A DNA stretch of 64,000 nucleotides from Treponema sp. C6A8 (GTDB taxonomy: Bacteria; Spirochaetota; Spirochaetia; Treponematales; Treponemataceae): assembly GCF_000619925.1 (NCBI RefSeq), contig NZ_JHVB01000001.1, positions 1 to 64,000 of the forward strand. Direction: 5' to 3'. Under the pieces are notes generated by a model. It saw only the letters and a list, made by a program, of their open reading frames with translations. It was not told the origin of the DNA and ran no database searches. Both the position numbers and the translations under genes were made by a program. Position 1 is the stretch's first letter. The number at the start of each line of letters is the position of its first letter. Below, piece by piece: positions 62,849 to 64,000 of this stretch.

Positions 62849-64000
62849 CTGATATTAAGAACCACAACTACAAGGGCGACAATTTTAGAAACCGGGTTTT
62901 CTGCAATGCGCCCGAAGTAGAGGTGGAAAACAGTTCCGTCAGACTGTTTAATATCAACAATCTCAGAAGAGCTTTCCGTCTTGCATTTTAGAACGGTATT
63001 TATAAACTCAGAGACTCCGGTTTCTGGGTTTTTATTTTTTTCAGCCAGAGGAAGAATCTTTTCTTTTAAGTAAGGCGGGAAATAAGTTGTCAGGAAGGTC
63101 CTGTAAGATTTATTTCCCCTTGTGAATTTGATTTTTTCATCATCAACTTCAAAAAGACCCATAGGGAGGGTGTTAAAATAATTTTTGTAAGATTCGCCTT
63201 CATTATTTGTGATGACAGAAAGGTCGTAGAGATTGATTTTTCCAAGGGCTGCGTAATAATCTGATTCGGCAGGATTTTCAAAACCAATCTGAGTTCCCTT
63301 GTCATAGCGTTCAAAAATCTGGATAAGAGGAATCGGTTTACAGAAGTGATAGCCCTGAAGTTTTGTACAGCCGACTTCGCAGAGGAATTCAACCTGTTCT
63401 TCAGTTTCAACGCCTTCTACAATTGTCTCAATTCCAAGGCTCATTGCCATGCGGATAAGTTCTGTCAGGATAATCTTGCTTTTCTGGCTTGAAGCAAAAT
63501 TCCTCATAAACTTCATGTCCAGCTTAATCAGGTCAAAGTGGAAATCCTGCAGAACATCAAGGGAAGAATATCCGCTTCCAAAATCATCCATCCAGACTTT
63601 AAAGCCCAGGGACTGGAAGCGCTCAACCTGAGTTTTCATGTATTCAAAATTACTTCCGATTACACTTTCTGTAATTTCAATCGTAAGCTTTTCGTGAGGA
63701 ATGCCGCTCTGGTCAACCCGATTTGTAATTTCCTTTACAATATCACAGGTTTCAAAATCCGAACGTGAAAGGTTTACAGAGTTTGGAACGACGTAAAGTC
63801 CCTTATCAGCCTGGGCCTTCATTTTTTCAAGAATCTTTTCTGTAACGTAAAGGTCAAGCTTGTAAATGAGGTTAGATTCTTCAAGAATTGGAATAAAGGC
63901 ATCCGGGCTTAGCATTCCGTGAATAGGATCAATCCAGCGGGAAAGAGCTTCTTCATCACAGACCCGGCCGGTAGCAGCGCGAACAATAGGCTGGTAATAA
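62845..64000 (-). CDS. EAL-domain c-di-GMP phosphodiesterase with C-terminal PAS-like region (cut by window edge)
   Basis: The minus-strand frame is open through the window end and includes YYQPIV...DEEALSRW, so the gene continues beyond 64000. All hallmark residues of an active EAL enzyme are visible: Glu of EEALSRW, Asn in NSVNLSRS, Glu in IEITESV, DDFGSGYSS, Lys in LIKLDMKF, Glu in VEGVETEEQ and Gln in LQGYHFCKP. A ~130-residue C-terminal segment (YFNTLPMGLFEVDDEKIKFTRG ... DGTVFHLYFGRIAENP) resembles a PAS sensor. Stops of this gene and the PII-like gene overlap by 4 bp. Confidence 0.85.
   Translation of the reverse strand, partial: YYQPIVRAATGRVCDEEALSRWIDPIHGMLSPDAFIPILEESNLIYKLDLYVTEKILEKMKAQADKGLYVVPNSVNLSRSDFETCDIVKEITNRVDQSGIPHEKLTIEITESVIGSNFEYMKTQVERFQSLGFKVWMDDFGSGYSSLDVLQDFHFDLIKLDMKFMRNFASSQKSKIILTELIRMAMSLGIETIVEGVETEEQVEFLCEVGCTKLQGYHFCKPIPLIQIFERYDKGTQIGFENPAESDYYAALGKINLYDLSVITNNEGESYKNYFNTLPMGLFEVDDEKIKFTRGNKSYRTFLTTYFPPYLKEKILPLAEKNKNPETGVSEFINTVLKCKTESSSEIVDIKQSDGTVFHLYFGRIAENPVSKIVALVVVVLNIS

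Overview
The window reads as a chromosomal segment of a saccharolytic, probably host-associated Treponema (Spirochaetota). The clearest evidence is two tandem genes for FlaA, the sheath protein of periplasmic flagella. The compact division cluster mraZ-rsmH-ftsL-murF-ftsW-ftsQ-ftsA-ftsZ, which lacks ftsI, murE, mraY, murD and murG, also matches what I recall of treponemes. Many lipoproteins have short spirochaete-style lipoboxes. No rRNA, tRNA or CRISPR array was seen. Gene density is high, and most genes sit in long operons with 0-30 bp gaps.

Layout. 1-2.7 kb is an AT-rich accessory patch: the N-terminal end of an IS110-family transposase abutting the C-terminal tip of an RHS protein with a candidate NlpC/P60-like domain, then a WG-repeat lipoprotein and a MORN-repeat membrane protein. 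2.7-6.7 kb (minus) holds a secreted carboxylesterase and the lysine/DAP genes asd and dapA. 6.8-10.7 kb (plus) holds an Omp85-like barrel protein, aroC and a D,D-carboxypeptidase. fba (minus) and the flaA pair (plus) diverge from strong promoters at 12.1 kb. A minus-strand gene at 13.8-14.5 kb encodes a possible PD-(D/E)XK-type protein.

14.65-30.4 kb is a nearly continuous plus-strand run: the division cluster, then xerC/D, a TPR lipoprotein, dprA, topA, a HAD hydrolase, an RlmI-like methyltransferase and miaA. It starts with four MraZ-type decamer boxes and ends at a bidirectional terminator. 30.6-37.5 kb contains a small conserved gene, a TatD nuclease and two large lipoproteins. The second (1485 aa) has a calcium-binding plus pore-domain arrangement that resembles the translocation components of binary toxins (anthrax protective antigen, iota Ib). 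This is the most unusual object in the window.

37.7-45.3 kb is a PTS region. ptsI-ptsH (minus) diverges from a beta-glucoside operon (EIIBCA, GH1 6-phospho-beta-glucosidase, HAD phosphatase, LicT antiterminator, orphan EIIB). The operon is preceded by a readable LicT RAT/terminator attenuator. 45.4-55.1 kb carries secA, a greatly enlarged signal peptidase I (minus), and an operon of a lipoprotein, a membrane protein, a NUDIX hydrolase, an SH3-like lipoprotein, a NeuB-type synthase and hisS.

55.2-62.8 kb is a tripartite RND efflux operon under a double-TetR repressor. Its promoter carries two adjacent palindromic operators, and it ends with a small PII-like transporter-associated protein. The window closes in an EAL-domain c-di-GMP phosphodiesterase (minus, cut by the window edge). 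Several dispersed fold-back repeats (ATCTGTG-type, CCTATAACC-type and a GC-rich type) sit exactly at gene ends and often supply the stop codon.
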